Positions 10,354-21,159 of a DNA stretch of 64,000 bases are shown here, piece by piece (the stretch's first letter is position 1; each line of letters starts with the position of its first letter). The notes beneath the pieces are model-generated. The model searched no databases and was not told the origin of the DNA. It worked only from the letters and a program-made list of their open reading frames with translations. A program made the position numbers and the translations under genes. Source of the stretch: Hydrogenophaga pseudoflava NBRC 102511 (GTDB lineage: Bacteria > Pseudomonadota > Gammaproteobacteria > Burkholderiales > Burkholderiaceae_C); contig NZ_BCWQ01000001.1 of the NCBI RefSeq assembly GCF_001592285.1, positions 248,001-312,000 of the forward strand. Reading direction: 5' to 3'.

Positions 10354-12384
10354 ATGAGCACCACCCTTTCCGCAACGACCCTACTGGCCGTGCCACTGGC
10401 GCCGCTGGTCGGCTCGGCCCTCGCTGGCATTCTGGGCACCACGTTTGGCGGCAACCTGATCGGCCGCCGCGCCTCGCACTCTCTGACGATTCTGGGTGTG
10501 CTGGTGGCATTCATCATTTCGGCCATGACACTCAAGAGCGTGGCGCTGGACGGCGCCCGCTTCAACGCAACCATCTACGAATGGATGGTGGTCGGTGGCC
10601 TCAAGATGGAGATCGGTTTTCTCGTCGACGGCCTGACCGCCATGATGATGTGTGTGGTGACCTTCGTCTCGCTGATGGTCCATCTCTACACCATCGGCTA
10701 CATGGAAGAGGATGCTGGCTACAACCGCTTCTTCGCCTACATCTCGCTCTTCACCTTCTCCATGCTGATGCTGGTGATGAGCAACAACCTGCTGCAGCTA
10801 TTTTTTGGCTGGGAAGCGGTGGGTCTGGTGTCGTACCTGCTGATTGGCTTCTGGTTCAACAAGCCGACGGCCATCTTCGCCAACATGAAGGCTTTCCTGG
10901 TCAACCGCGTCGGCGACTTCGGCTTCATCCTGGGCATCGGCCTGATCGTGGCCTACGGCGGCTCGCTGAACTACAGCGAGGTGTTCGCCAAGGCGCCCGA
11001 ACTGGCCAAGCTGGGCTTCCCCGGCACCGACTGGATGCTGGTCACCGTCATCTGCATCTGCCTGTTCATCGGTGCCATGGGCAAGTCGGCCCAGTTCCCG
11101 CTGCACGTCTGGCTGCCGGATTCGATGGAGGGTCCGACGCCTATTTCCGCGCTGATCCACGCCGCCACCATGGTGACGGCTGGCATCTTCATGGTCTCGC
11201 GCATGTCGCCCCTGTTCGAGCTGTCGGACACCGCGCTGAACTTCATCATGGTGATCGGCGCCATCACGGCGCTGTTCATGGGTTTCCTGGGCATCATCCA
11301 GAACGACATCAAGCGTGTCGTGGCGTATTCCACACTCTCGCAGTTGGGTTACATGACCGTGGCGCTCGGTGCCTCGGCTTACTCGGTGGCCGTGTTCCAC
11401 CTGATGACCCACGCCTTCTTCAAGGCCCTGCTGTTCCTTGCGGCCGGTTCGGTGATCATGGGGCTGCACCACAACCAGGACATTCGCTGGATGGGCGGCG
11501 TGCGCAAGTACATGCCCATCACCTGGATCACCTCGCTGCTGGGGACCCTGGCCCTGATCGGCACACCGCTGTTCGCCGGTTTCTACTCCAAGGACGCGAT
11601 CATCGAGGCGGTGCATTTCAGCAACCTGCCGGCCGCTGGTTTCGCACACTTTGCCGTGCTGGCAGGTGTGTTCGTGACCTCGTTCTACTCGTTCCGTCTG
11701 TACTTCCTGGTGTTCCACGGCAAGGAGCGCTACGACCAGAATCCGGACGCCCACCATGGGCACGACGACCACCACGACGACCATGGTCACCACGGTGATG
11801 GCAAGCCGCACGAAACCCCATGGGTGGTGACCGTGCCTTTGTTGCTGCTGGCCATTCCTTCTGTGGTGATCGGTTTCATGACCATCCAGCCGATGCTGTT
11901 TGGTGACTTCCTCAAGGACGCCATCACGATCAACTCGGCCGCTCACCCGGCGGTGGCGAAGTTCGCCGAAGAGTTCCACGGACCTCTGGCCATGGCCCTG
12001 CACGCCTTCTCCACCGCACCGTTCTGGCTGGCGCTCGCAGGAGCCGTGACGGCTTGGTACATGTACCTGGTCAACCCCGCGGTTCCTGCCGCCATCGGCC
12101 GTGCGCTCAAACCGATCATCTCCATTCTGGAGAACAAGTACTACATGGACTGGTTCAACGAAAACGTGCTGGCCCGTGGTGCGCGTGCACTGGGCACGGG
12201 TCTCTGGAAGGGCGGCGACCAGGGTGTGATCGAGACCGGTGTGGTCAACGCCAGTTGGAAGATTGTGGGCGGCTTCTCGTCGGTGGTCCGTGGTTTTCAG
12301 AGCGGTTACCTCTACCACTATGCGCTGTTGATGATCGTGGGCGTGTTTCTGTTCATGACGTATTTTGTGTGGCTCGCCAAATAA
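10354..12384 (+). CDS. nuoL: NADH-quinone oxidoreductase subunit L
   Basis: A 676-residue antiporter-like subunit at the distal end of the membrane arm, with the long lateral helix at the C-terminus. Signatures include FFGWEAVGLVSYLLIGFW (conserved Glu), GKSAQFPLHVWLPDSMEGPT (Lys) and HAATMVTAGIFM. A His/Asp-rich stretch at about residues 463-490 (about ten His) lies in a loop between helices. The ATG at 10354 was chosen over an open upstream frame that overlaps nuoK, because it starts the family-like hydrophobic N-terminus. Confidence 0.97.
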   Translation: MSTTLSATTLLAVPLAPLVGSALAGILGTTFGGNLIGRRASHSLTILGVLVAFIISAMTLKSVALDGARFNATIYEWMVVGGLKMEIGFLVDGLTAMMMCVVTFVSLMVHLYTIGYMEEDAGYNRFFAYISLFTFSMLMLVMSNNLLQLFFGWEAVGLVSYLLIGFWFNKPTAIFANMKAFLVNRVGDFGFILGIGLIVAYGGSLNYSEVFAKAPELAKLGFPGTDWMLVTVICICLFIGAMGKSAQFPLHVWLPDSMEGPTPISALIHAATMVTAGIFMVSRMSPLFELSDTALNFIMVIGAITALFMGFLGIIQNDIKRVVAYSTLSQLGYMTVALGASAYSVAVFHLMTHAFFKALLFLAAGSVIMGLHHNQDIRWMGGVRKYMPITWITSLLGTLALIGTPLFAGFYSKDAIIEAVHFSNLPAAGFAHFAVLAGVFVTSFYSFRLYFLVFHGKERYDQNPDAHHGHDDHHDDHGHHGDGKPHETPWVVTVPLLLLAIPSVVIGFMTIQPMLFGDFLKDAITINSAAHPAVAKFAEEFHGPLAMALHAFSTAPFWLALAGAVTAWYMYLVNPAVPAAIGRALKPIISILENKYYMDWFNENVLARGARALGTGLWKGGDQGVIETGVVNASWKIVGGFSSVVRGFQSGYLYHYALLMIVGVFLFMTYFVWLAK

Positions 12385-12397
12385 GGAGAACAAGAAG

Positions 12398-13873
12398 ATG
12401 GGTTTGCTGAGCCTCGCGATCTGGGCACCAATCCTTTTTGGTGTCGTGTTGCTGGCACTGGGTCGGGATGACCAGGCCAATGTGGTCCGCTGGATCGCGC
12501 TGCTGGGGGCGCTGGTCTCGCTGGCGGTGACGATTCCTCTCTACACCGGCTTCGAGCTGGGTACGGCTGCGATGCAGTTCGTGGAGAAGATGCCCTGGAT
12601 TGAGCGCTTCAACATCCACTACCACCTGGGCGTGGACGGCATCTCCCTTTGGCTGGTGTTGCTGACCGCGTTCATCACGGTGATCGTGGTGTTGGCCGGC
12701 TGGGAGGTGATCACCGAGCGCGTGAACCAGTACATGGGCGCGTTCCTGATCCTCTCAGGTCTGATGATCGGCGTGTTCTCAGCGCTGGACGGCATGCTGT
12801 TCTATGTGTTCTTCGAGGCCACACTCATCCCGATGTACCTGATCATCGGCATCTGGGGCGGTCCCAACAAGATCTACGCCGCCTTCAAGTTCTTCCTGTA
12901 CACGCTGATGGGTTCGCTGCTGATGCTGGTGGCCCTGATCTACCTGTACAACCAGTCGGGTGGCAGTTTCGACCTCGCGGCCTGGCACAAGCTGCCGCTG
13001 GGCAGCACCGCCCAGACCCTCCTGTTCTTCGCCTTCTTTGCCGCCTTCGCGGTAAAGGTGCCGATGTGGCCGGTGCACACCTGGCTGCCCGACGTGCACG
13101 TCGAGGCGCCCACCGGTGGCTCGGCCGTGCTGGCCGCCATCATGCTCAAGCTGGGTGCCTATGGCTTCCTGCGTTTTTCCCTGCCCATCCTGCCCGATGC
13201 CTCCCACCAGTGGGCCTGGCTGATCATCACCCTGTCGCTGGTGGCCGTGATTTACGTTGGCCTGGTGGCCATGGTGCAGAAGGACATGAAGAAGCTGGTG
13301 GCCTACTCGTCGGTGGCCCACATGGGCTTCGTGACGCTGGGCTTCTTCGTCTTCAGCGACATGGGCGTGTCCGGCGCCATCGTTCAGATGATTGCCCACG
13401 GCTTCGTCTCGGCCGCCATGTTCTTGTCGATCGGTGTGCTGTACGACCGCGTGCACTCGCGCAACATCGCCGACTACGGCGGTGTGGTCAACACCATGCC
13501 CAACTTCGCCGCGTTCGCGCTGTTGTTCACCATGGCCAATTGCGGTCTTCCGGGCACTGCGGGCTTCGTGGGCGAGTGGATGGTGATTCTGGCGGCGGTG
13601 AAGGCCAACTTCTGGATCGGTGCCGCCGCGGCATCGGCCTTGATCTTCGGCGCAGCCTACTCGCTCTGGATGTACAAGCGCGTGTACCTGGGTTCGGTGG
13701 GCAACCACCATGTCAAGGAACTCACCGACATCGGTCGCCGCGAGTTCCTGATCATGGCGCTGCTGGCCATCGCTGTGCTGTACATGGGCGTGCATCCGAA
13801 GCCGTTCACCGACGTGATGGATGCGTCCGTGGCCGAGCTGCTGCGCCATGTCGCCATCTCCAAGCTGCCCTGA
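12398..13873 (+). CDS. nuoM: NADH-quinone oxidoreductase subunit M
   Basis: A 491-residue antiporter-like membrane subunit of complex I. Signatures are FYVFFEATLIPMYLIIGIWG (conserved Glu), AFAVKVPMWPVHTWLPDVHV (conserved Lys) and EAPTGGSAVLAAIMLKLGAY. The ATG at 12398 follows an AAGGAGA ribosome site at 12383-12389. The open frame extends upstream into nuoL but the leader is not family-like. It is separated from nuoL by 13 bp and from nuoN by 35 bp. Confidence 0.97.
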   Translation: MGLLSLAIWAPILFGVVLLALGRDDQANVVRWIALLGALVSLAVTIPLYTGFELGTAAMQFVEKMPWIERFNIHYHLGVDGISLWLVLLTAFITVIVVLAGWEVITERVNQYMGAFLILSGLMIGVFSALDGMLFYVFFEATLIPMYLIIGIWGGPNKIYAAFKFFLYTLMGSLLMLVALIYLYNQSGGSFDLAAWHKLPLGSTAQTLLFFAFFAAFAVKVPMWPVHTWLPDVHVEAPTGGSAVLAAIMLKLGAYGFLRFSLPILPDASHQWAWLIITLSLVAVIYVGLVAMVQKDMKKLVAYSSVAHMGFVTLGFFVFSDMGVSGAIVQMIAHGFVSAAMFLSIGVLYDRVHSRNIADYGGVVNTMPNFAAFALLFTMANCGLPGTAGFVGEWMVILAAVKANFWIGAAAASALIFGAAYSLWMYKRVYLGSVGNHHVKELTDIGRREFLIMALLAIAVLYMGVHPKPFTDVMDASVAELLRHVAISKLP

Positions 13874-13908
13874 ACGCTGCCTGAGCAAACACACGAACGA
13901 GTCTTCAC

Positions 13909-15417
13909 ATGATTGATCAACTCAGCTTGGTGGCGGTCTACCCCGAGATTTTCTTGCTGGTGATGACCTGCGTGATTTCGCTGGTCGACCTGACCGTCAA
14001 GTCGCCGACCCGTCGCCCCACCTATCTGCTCACCCTGCTCACGCTGGCCTGTGTGGCCTTCCTGCAGGGCAAGAATGCCTTGGCCGGCCACTCGATCAGC
14101 GGTTTCGGCGGCATGATCGTGAGCGATCCGATGGGCCTGTGGCTCAAGTGTTTTGCCGCCATCGCCATGTTCGTGACGCTGGTCTATGGCCGCGACTACG
14201 CCTCCAGCCGCGACATGCTGCGTGCGGGCGACCTGTTCACGCTGTCGCTGTACGCGCTGCTGGGCATGTTCGTGATGATCTCCGGCCACAACTTCCTGGT
14301 GATCTATCTGGGCCTGGAGCTGTTGACCCTGTCGAGCTATGCCCTGGTGGCCCTGCGCCGAGACGATGGCAAGGCCATCGAGGCGGCCATGAAGTACTTC
14401 GTGCTGGGTGCGCTGGCCAGCGGTTTCCTGCTGTATGGCTTGTCGCTGGTCTACGGCGCCACCGCCTCGCTGGATGTGGCCGAGGTGATGAAGGCCATTG
14501 CCGGTGGCCCTGAAACCCTCAAAGGTTCACCGCAGGTGCTGATGCTGGGCCTGGTGTTCGTGGTCGCAGGTCTGGCGTTCAAGCTGGGTGTGGTGCCCTT
14601 CCACATGTGGGTGCCGGACGTGTACCACGGCGCTCCCACCGCGATCACGCTGATGGTGGGTGGTGCGCCGAAGCTGGCCGCCTTTGCCATCGTGATCCGC
14701 CTGCTGGTCGAAGGCTTGGCACCGCTGGCAGTGGACTGGCAGCAGATGCTGGCGGTGCTCGCCGTGGCTTCTCTGCTTATCGGCAACCTGGCGGCCATCG
14801 CCCAGACCAACCTCAAGCGCATGCTGGCGTTCTCCACGATCGCCCAGATGGGCTTCATGCTGCTGGGCCTGCTGGCCGGTGTGGTGCATGGGGACAAGGG
14901 GTTGGACACGGGCAACATGGTCAATGCCTACAGCGCCACGATGTTCTATGTCATCACCTACGTGCTGACCACCCTGGGCACCTTCGGCGTCATCCTGCTG
15001 CTTTCTCGCGACGGCTTCGAGTCCGATGAGATCGCCGATCTGGCCGGCCTGAACCAGCGCAGCCCGCTCTATGCGGGTGTGATGGCCGTGTGCATGTTCT
15101 CTCTGGCCGGTGTGCCGCCGCTGGTGGGCTTCTACGCCAAACTGTCGGTGCTGCAGGCCCTGCTGGCCTCGTCGCAGCCGGTCTACATCGGTCTGGCGGT
15201 GTTCGCCGTCGTGATGTCGCTCATCGGCGCCTTCTACTACCTGCGCCTGGTCAAGGTCATGTACTTCGATGCGCCCACGCAGACCGCTGGCATCACCGCC
15301 GGCATGGACGTGCGCTCGGTGCTGTCGGTCAACGGTGCGCTGGTTTTGGTGCTTGGCGTGGTCCCGGGTGGGCTGATGGCCCTGTGCGCGCAGGCCATCG
15401 CCTCACTTCTCGCGTGA
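13909..15417 (+). CDS. nuoN: NADH-quinone oxidoreductase subunit N
   Basis: A 502-residue antiporter-like membrane subunit and the last gene of the complex I set. Conserved features are [20 protein letters not shown] (Glu), [20 protein letters not shown] (Lys) and [15 protein letters not shown]. Its TGA stop overlaps the GTG start of the next small membrane gene, which suggests coupled translation. All 14 subunits of complex I are now accounted for and intact. Confidence 0.97.
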   Translation: MIDQLSLVAVYPEIFLLVMTCVISLVDLTVKSPTRRPTYLLTLLTLACVAFLQGKNALAGHSISGFGGMIVSDPMGLWLKCFAAIAMFVTLVYGRDYASSRDMLRAGDLFTLSLYALLGMFVMISGHNFLVIYLGLELLTLSSYALVALRRDDGKAIEAAMKYFVLGALASGFLLYGLSLVYGATASLDVAEVMKAIAGGPETLKGSPQVLMLGLVFVVAGLAFKLGVVPFHMWVPDVYHGAPTAITLMVGGAPKLAAFAIVIRLLVEGLAPLAVDWQQMLAVLAVASLLIGNLAAIAQTNLKRMLAFSTIAQMGFMLLGLLAGVVHGDKGLDTGNMVNAYSATMFYVITYVLTTLGTFGVILLLSRDGFESDEIADLAGLNQRSPLYAGVMAVCMFSLAGVPPLVGFYAKLSVLQALLASSQPVYIGLAVFAVVMSLIGAFYYLRLVKVMYFDAPTQTAGITAGMDVRSVLSVNGALVLVLGVVPGGLMALCAQAIASLLA

Positions 15418-15716
15418 GCGCGTCGGTTTCTGTCTGGCTGGTGCTGCTGGCGGCCGTACTGGCCGCCAACCTGCCGTTTATCAACCAGCGCTGGCTGGGG
15501 GTGGTGCCGCGTTCGACTCCCAAGTCCCTGGGCATTCACCTGCTGGAGCTGGTGATCTGCTATGGCCTTGTGGGGGCGCTCGGCTTGGCGCTTGAAAAGG
15601 CCGACGGCCAGATCTACCCCCAGGGCTGGGAGTTCTACGCCACCACTGGCGCACTGTTCCTCACGCTGGCCTTCCCGGGCTTTGTCTACCGCTACCTGTA
15701 CAAGCGCCACGGCTGA
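15414..15716 (+). CDS. DUF2818 family small membrane protein
   Basis: A 100-residue protein starting with GTG at 15414, overlapping the nuoN stop (GTGA). It has three hydrophobic segments and the segments [11 protein letters not shown] and [14 protein letters not shown]. This matches the DUF2818 family, which is regularly found directly after nuoN in Burkholderiales; its role is unknown. The coupling to nuoN suggests an accessory or assembly role for complex I, but that is inference. An ATG alternative is not available near the overlap. Confidence 0.85.
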   Translation: MSASVSVWLVLLAAVLAANLPFINQRWLGVVPRSTPKSLGIHLLELVICYGLVGALGLALEKADGQIYPQGWEFYATTGALFLTLAFPGFVYRYLYKRHG

Positions 15717-15725
15717 GGACGCGCC

Positions 15726-16322
15726 ATGAGCCAGGATGCCCACCTGCTTGAAGAGCCCGTCGCCCGCACCGAGTTGCTCAAGGGTCACTTCCTTCATGTC
15801 GTGCGGGACACCGTACGCCTGCCTTCTGGGCAAGAGGCGACACGTGAATATGTGCTGCACCCGGGGGCGGTGATGGTGATCGGTCTGCTGGACGACGGTC
15901 GTGTGGTCATGGAGCGCCAGTTCCGGCATCCCATGCGCAGCGTCATCGTGGAGTTTCCGGCGGGCAAGCTCGATGCCGGTGAGGGCAGCCTGGCCTGCGC
16001 CCGGCGCGAGCTGGCAGAAGAGACGGGATACAGGGCCACGGAATGGGCGTTTGCGGGCAGGCTGGCACCGACCATCGCCTACTCCGACGAAATCATCGAC
16101 ATCTGGTTCGCCCGGGGGCTGTCGCAGGGCGAACGCCGGCTGGATGAGGGCGAATTCCTGGACGTGTTCAACGCCACGCCCGACGAAGTGAATGGCTGGT
16201 GTCGCGACGGCAGCATCATTGACTGCAAGACCCTGGTCGGTGCCCTCTGGCTGCAGAACGTGCTGTCGGGCGTGTGGTCACTGGACTGGTCCGGCGCCAT
16301 GCCCGCCGACGTCGCACGATAA
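15726..16322 (+). CDS. Nudix hydrolase, ADP-ribose pyrophosphatase-like
   Basis: A 198-residue cytoplasmic hydrolase of nucleoside diphosphate derivatives. The full Nudix box is present at residues 80-102, G-x5-E-x7-REL-x-EE-x-GY, with R94, E95, E98 and E99 as Mg-binding residues. The flanking architecture (RQFRHPMRSVIVEFPAGKLD before the box) is that of the NudF/YffH ADP-ribose or ADP-sugar pyrophosphatase group. It lies 10 bp after the DUF2818 gene and is probably cotranscribed with nuo. The precise substrate cannot be read from sequence. Confidence 0.9.
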   Translation: MSQDAHLLEEPVARTELLKGHFLHVVRDTVRLPSGQEATREYVLHPGAVMVIGLLDDGRVVMERQFRHPMRSVIVEFPAGKLDAGEGSLACARRELAEETGYRATEWAFAGRLAPTIAYSDEIIDIWFARGLSQGERRLDEGEFLDVFNATPDEVNGWCRDGSIIDCKTLVGALWLQNVLSGVWSLDWSGAMPADVAR

Positions 16323-16329
16323 TTCAGTC

Positions 16330-16797
16330 ATGAAGGTTCTCAACCTGCAGTGTTCGCACCAGCACGACTTCGAGGGCTGGTTCGCGTCGGAAGACGATTT
16401 CCATCAGCAACTGGAGCGTGGCCTGCTGAGCTGCCCGCTGTGTGGCGACGCGCAGGTGCGCAAGATGCTGTCGGCGCCGCGGTTGAACCTGGGTCGCACA
16501 AGCGAGGAACCGGTGGCGCGTGCAGGCACGGACGAGGGCCTGGTGGAGTTGGGCCGGACTGCGCCGGGGTCCGAACTGCAGGGGCGCCTGTTGCGCGCCG
16601 TGCGCGAGCTGATGAGCCAGACCGAAGACGTGGGCGAACGCTTTGCCGACCAGGCGCGGGCCATGCACCACGGCGAGCTGGCACAGCGCAACATCCGCGG
16701 CCGCACCACACCCGAGGTGGCGATGGAGCTGATCGAGGAGGGTATCGACGTGATGCCCCTGCCGGCCTTGCCGGCCCTGAAAGAAACACTGCAATGA
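16330..16797 (+). CDS. DUF1178 family protein (zinc-ribbon-like)
   Basis: A 155-residue protein of unknown function. The N-terminus MKVLNLQCSHQHDFEGWF followed by CPLCGD at residues 35-40 matches DUF1178. C8, H10, C35 and C38 could bind a metal. The middle is Arg/Glu-rich and helical. The start codon at 16330 lies 8 bp after the Nudix stop. The gene ends in a hairpin terminator shared with the convergent glutamate dehydrogenase gene. Confidence 0.85.
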   Translation: MKVLNLQCSHQHDFEGWFASEDDFHQQLERGLLSCPLCGDAQVRKMLSAPRLNLGRTSEEPVARAGTDEGLVELGRTAPGSELQGRLLRAVRELMSQTEDVGERFADQARAMHHGELAQRNIRGRTTPEVAMELIEEGIDVMPLPALPALKETLQ

Positions 16798-16826
16798 AAA
16801 AAGCCCCGCGATGCGGGGCTTCTTCA
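16797..16826. terminator. Bidirectional intrinsic terminator
   Basis: A 9-bp stem (16801-16809 with 16813-16821) with a 3-nt loop is flanked by an A-run on the left and a T-rich end on the right. It therefore can stop transcription from the DUF1178 gene on the plus strand and from gdhA on the minus strand, which converge here. Confidence 0.88.
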
Positions 16827-16837
16827 TGCTCGGCCCA

Positions 16838-18166
<1,329 letters not shown>

Positions 18167-18299
18167 TTGCGAGGTGTCCTTGTGGGTTGTCTCATCGTTC
18201 CACGGTGGAGCCGATGGCCGGGACTGTAAGGACCGGGTGCCACCACTGTCCAAGGCCGAGTTGCCATTCCGTTATGCGCCTGCTGCATAACCCTGGGTG

Positions 18300-19277
18300 T
18301 CAGGCGGGTGGTCGTTCCCAGACCTGCCGGGCCACCCGTGCCATGTTTCCACCGAGGATGCCGTCGATGTCGTTGTCGTCCATGCCCGCCGCGCGCAGGG
18401 CCTCGGGCAGCTGCTTCCAGGTGTCGACCGGTGCGTACCGCATCTGCCGGATGCCGCGGCCGTAGCCCGCGCCAGCGGGCCACCAGTACTCCGGATCAAA
18501 GGGCGGGGGCGGGTCGTCGTCGAGGCCGGGTTCTCCGAAGCCGATGTCCAGTCCCAGGCCGACGTGCCGGGTCCCGACGAGCTCGGCGACGTGCAGCAGG
18601 TGGCGCACGATGTCGCTCGCGGCGGGCGATTCGACGCCGAGAAAACGGGAGACACCGGAGATGCACACCACGCCGCCGGTGGTGGCGCAGGCGCGGATCT
18701 GTTCGTCGGTGATGTTGCGACCATGTTCGACCAGGGCCAGTGGATTGGCGTGGCTGAACACGACCGGTCGGGTCGAGTGGGCCATGATGTCCAGCGTGGT
18801 GCGGCGCTCGGTGTGCGAGCAGTCGATGATCACGCCGGCCGCATTCATCGCTTCGACCATCCGGCGCCCCAGCGCGGTCAGGCCTTGCGGCGCGTCGTGG
18901 CAGCCGCCGGCCACGCTGTTGTTGCGGTTGTAGGCGAAGTGGATCTGGCGCACGCCGAGGTCGCGGTACAGCGCCACCATTTCCGGCCGTTCCAGCAGCG
19001 GCAGTGCGCCTTCGAGGTCGAAGCCGACCGCGAGTTTTCCCTCGTGACGCGCGCGTTCGATGTCGGCTACCGTGTCCGGCAGGAGGTATCGATCAGGTGC
19101 TGCAAGCAGCCGGGCGCGAAACGCCGCGATCACCGGCAGGATCTGCGACAGCGGGTTCATGTCCATGCCCACATTGATGCTCACGTAGTGCACGCCCGCG
19201 GTGCGGTAGTGCTCCAGTGGTGCAAAGCTGGCGTCGGGGTGCAGGGGCAGGCAGGTGTGGGCTTCCCAGCGAATCAT
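18300..19277 (-). CDS. Membrane dipeptidase-like protein (peptidase family M19)
   Basis: A 325-residue metallo-dipeptidase of the renal dipeptidase fold. Metal-site residues are recognisable: E89 in FDLEGA, H155 in IIDCSHTE and H176 in VVFSHANP. The first motif, usually H-x-D, reads H7-T-C9, so one ligand is substituted. No signal peptide is evident from the ATG at 19277, so it is probably cytoplasmic. It is divergent from the Dpp-type transporter, which fits hydrolysis of imported dipeptides. An upstream in-frame start exists, but its leader is not family-like. Confidence 0.88.
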   Translation of the reverse strand: MIRWEAHTCLPLHPDASFAPLEHYRTAGVHYVSINVGMDMNPLSQILPVIAAFRARLLAAPDRYLLPDTVADIERARHEGKLAVGFDLEGALPLLERPEMVALYRDLGVRQIHFAYNRNNSVAGGCHDAPQGLTALGRRMVEAMNAAGVIIDCSHTERRTTLDIMAHSTRPVVFSHANPLALVEHGRNITDEQIRACATTGGVVCISGVSRFLGVESPAASDIVRHLLHVAELVGTRHVGLGLDIGFGEPGLDDDPPPPFDPEYWWPAGAGYGRGIRQMRYAPVDTWKQLPEALRAAGMDDNDIDGILGGNMARVARQVWERPPA

Positions 19278-19482
19278 GGGGTCCTTGGTGGTTGTGGCGC
19301 TTTCAGCGAGGCGGCGCGAGATGGCACCGATTTTGCAGTTCTTGATGCGGGTCAAGTGGACCTGTGGTTCAACACCAGTGGCACCAACGCAGGTGACAGC
19401 GGCACAGGCATTTGTCTTGATAATCATTTTTCACCCGACGGGCGAGCACTTCGCTGCGCCCGCATAACTTGAGGAAGACCCT

Positions 19483-21075
19483 ATGTTTGAAGTGAAGAAA
19501 CTGGCGCTGGCGCTGAGCCTGACGGCTGTTGCCGCTGCGTCGCATGCCGCAGGTACGCTGATTTACTGTTCCGAAGGCAGCCCGGAAGGCTTCGACACCG
19601 CGCAATACACGGCCGGCACCACCTTCGATGCCGCCGGTCACGCGCTCTTCAACCGCCTGACCCAGTTCAAGAAGGGCGGCACCGACGTCGAACCCAGCCT
19701 GGCCGAGTCCTGGGCCATTTCCGCCGATGGCCTGACCTACACCTTCAAGTTGCGCAAGGGCGTCAAGTTCCACACCACCGACTACTTCAAGCCCGGTCGT
19801 GACCTGACCGCCGACGATGTGATCTTCACCATCGAGCGCATGGTCAACAAGGAGCACGCCTTCAACAAGGCCTACCCGGCGCAGTTCCCCTACGCATCCG
19901 ACGTGGGTCTGGAGAGCAACACCGAGTCGGTCACCAAGACCGATCCGCTCACCGTGGTCGTGAAGCTCAAGAAGCCGGATCCCGACCTGCTGGTCAAACT
20001 GGCCATGCCGTTCGCCTCCGTGCTCTCCAAGGAGTACGCCGACAAGCTGCTGGCCGAAGGCAAGGCCAGCATGATCAACCAGCAGCCCGTGGGCACCGGC
20101 CCGTTCGTGCTGCGCCGCTACGAGAAAGACGCGCAGATCCGCTACGCCAAGCACAAGGACTACTGGAACGCCAAGAACGTGCTGGTGGACAACCTGATCT
20201 TCGCGATCACCACCGACGCGTCGGTGCGCTTCCAGAAGCTCAAGGCCGGCGAGTGCCACATCATGTCCTTCCCCAAGCCGCAGGACATTGCCGCGATGAA
20301 GACCGACCCCAACCTGAAGGTCGACACCGCCCCGGGCTTCAACATCGGCTACCTCTCGTACAACACCGAGAAGGCCCCGATGAACAAGCTGGAAGTGCGC
20401 CAGGCGCTGGACATGGCGATCAACCGCAAGGCGATCATCGACGCGGTCTACCAGGGCCAGGGCCAGGAAGCCGCCAACCCGTTCCCGGCTTCGCTGTGGT
20501 CCTACAACAAGAACCTGAAGAACGCCGCCTACAACCCCGAGAAGGCCAAGGAGCTGCTGAAGAAGGCCGGCGTGGCCGAAGGCACCGAGATCACCCTCTG
20601 GGCCATGCCGGTGCAGCGCCCTTACAACCCCAACGCCAAGCTGATGTCCGAAATGATCCAGGCCGACTGGGCCAAGGTGGGCATCAAGGCCAAGATCACC
20701 CAGTACGAATGGGGTGAGTACCTCAAGCGCATGAAGAACGGCGAGCACGACACCGGCCTGATCGGCTGGACCGGGGACTATGCCTCGCCCGACAACTTCC
20801 TGGGCGTGCTGCTGACCTGCGAGGCCGTGGGTGGTTCCAACTACGCGCGCTATTGCAGCAAGGAATTTGATGGCTACACCCTCAAGGCCCGCAACAGCAC
20901 CAACCAGAAGGAACGCACCGAGCTGTACATGAAGGCGCAGGAAGTCTTCAAGAAAGACCTGCCCTGGACGACCATCGCCCACTCGACGGTCAACCAGCCG
21001 ATGCGCAAGAACGTGTCCGGCTTCGTCATCAGCCCCTTCGGCGACTACAACTTCGAAGGCGTGGGCGTGAAGTAA
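19483..21075 (+). CDS. dppA: Dipeptide ABC transporter substrate-binding protein
   Basis: A 530-residue periplasmic binding protein of the SBP_bac_5 family. Residues 1-23 form a Sec signal peptide ending in SHAAG. The body begins LIYCSEGSPEGFDTAQYTAG, a DppA-like start, and later has the NIGYLSYNTEKAP and WTGDYASPDNFL segments typical of DppA. It leads the dppABCDF operon, separated from dppB by a hairpin. Dipeptides are the most likely ligand; heme or delta-aminolevulinate uptake, known for some DppA proteins, cannot be excluded. Confidence 0.94.
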   Translation: MFEVKKLALALSLTAVAAASHAAGTLIYCSEGSPEGFDTAQYTAGTTFDAAGHALFNRLTQFKKGGTDVEPSLAESWAISADGLTYTFKLRKGVKFHTTDYFKPGRDLTADDVIFTIERMVNKEHAFNKAYPAQFPYASDVGLESNTESVTKTDPLTVVVKLKKPDPDLLVKLAMPFASVLSKEYADKLLAEGKASMINQQPVGTGPFVLRRYEKDAQIRYAKHKDYWNAKNVLVDNLIFAITTDASVRFQKLKAGECHIMSFPKPQDIAAMKTDPNLKVDTAPGFNIGYLSYNTEKAPMNKLEVRQALDMAINRKAIIDAVYQGQGQEAANPFPASLWSYNKNLKNAAYNPEKAKELLKKAGVAEGTEITLWAMPVQRPYNPNAKLMSEMIQADWAKVGIKAKITQYEWGEYLKRMKNGEHDTGLIGWTGDYASPDNFLGVLLTCEAVGGSNYARYCSKEFDGYTLKARNSTNQKERTELYMKAQEVFKKDLPWTTIAHSTVNQPMRKNVSGFVISPFGDYNFEGVGVK

Positions 21076-21097
21076 AGTCTTCGCTTTGGCTCACATG

Positions 21098-21128
21098 GCA
21101 GGCGTCAGGTTTGACGCCTGCTTTTTTT
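21098..21128 (+). terminator. Intrinsic terminator or attenuator between dppA and dppB
   Basis: A perfect 10-bp stem (21098-21107 with 21112-21121) with a 4-nt loop is followed by seven T. It lies inside the operon, so it probably acts as a partial terminator that gives more binding protein than permease, a common arrangement in binding-protein operons. Confidence 0.88.
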
Positions 21129-21159
21129 GTATTTGCATAACAACAAGGAGTGTTCTCTC

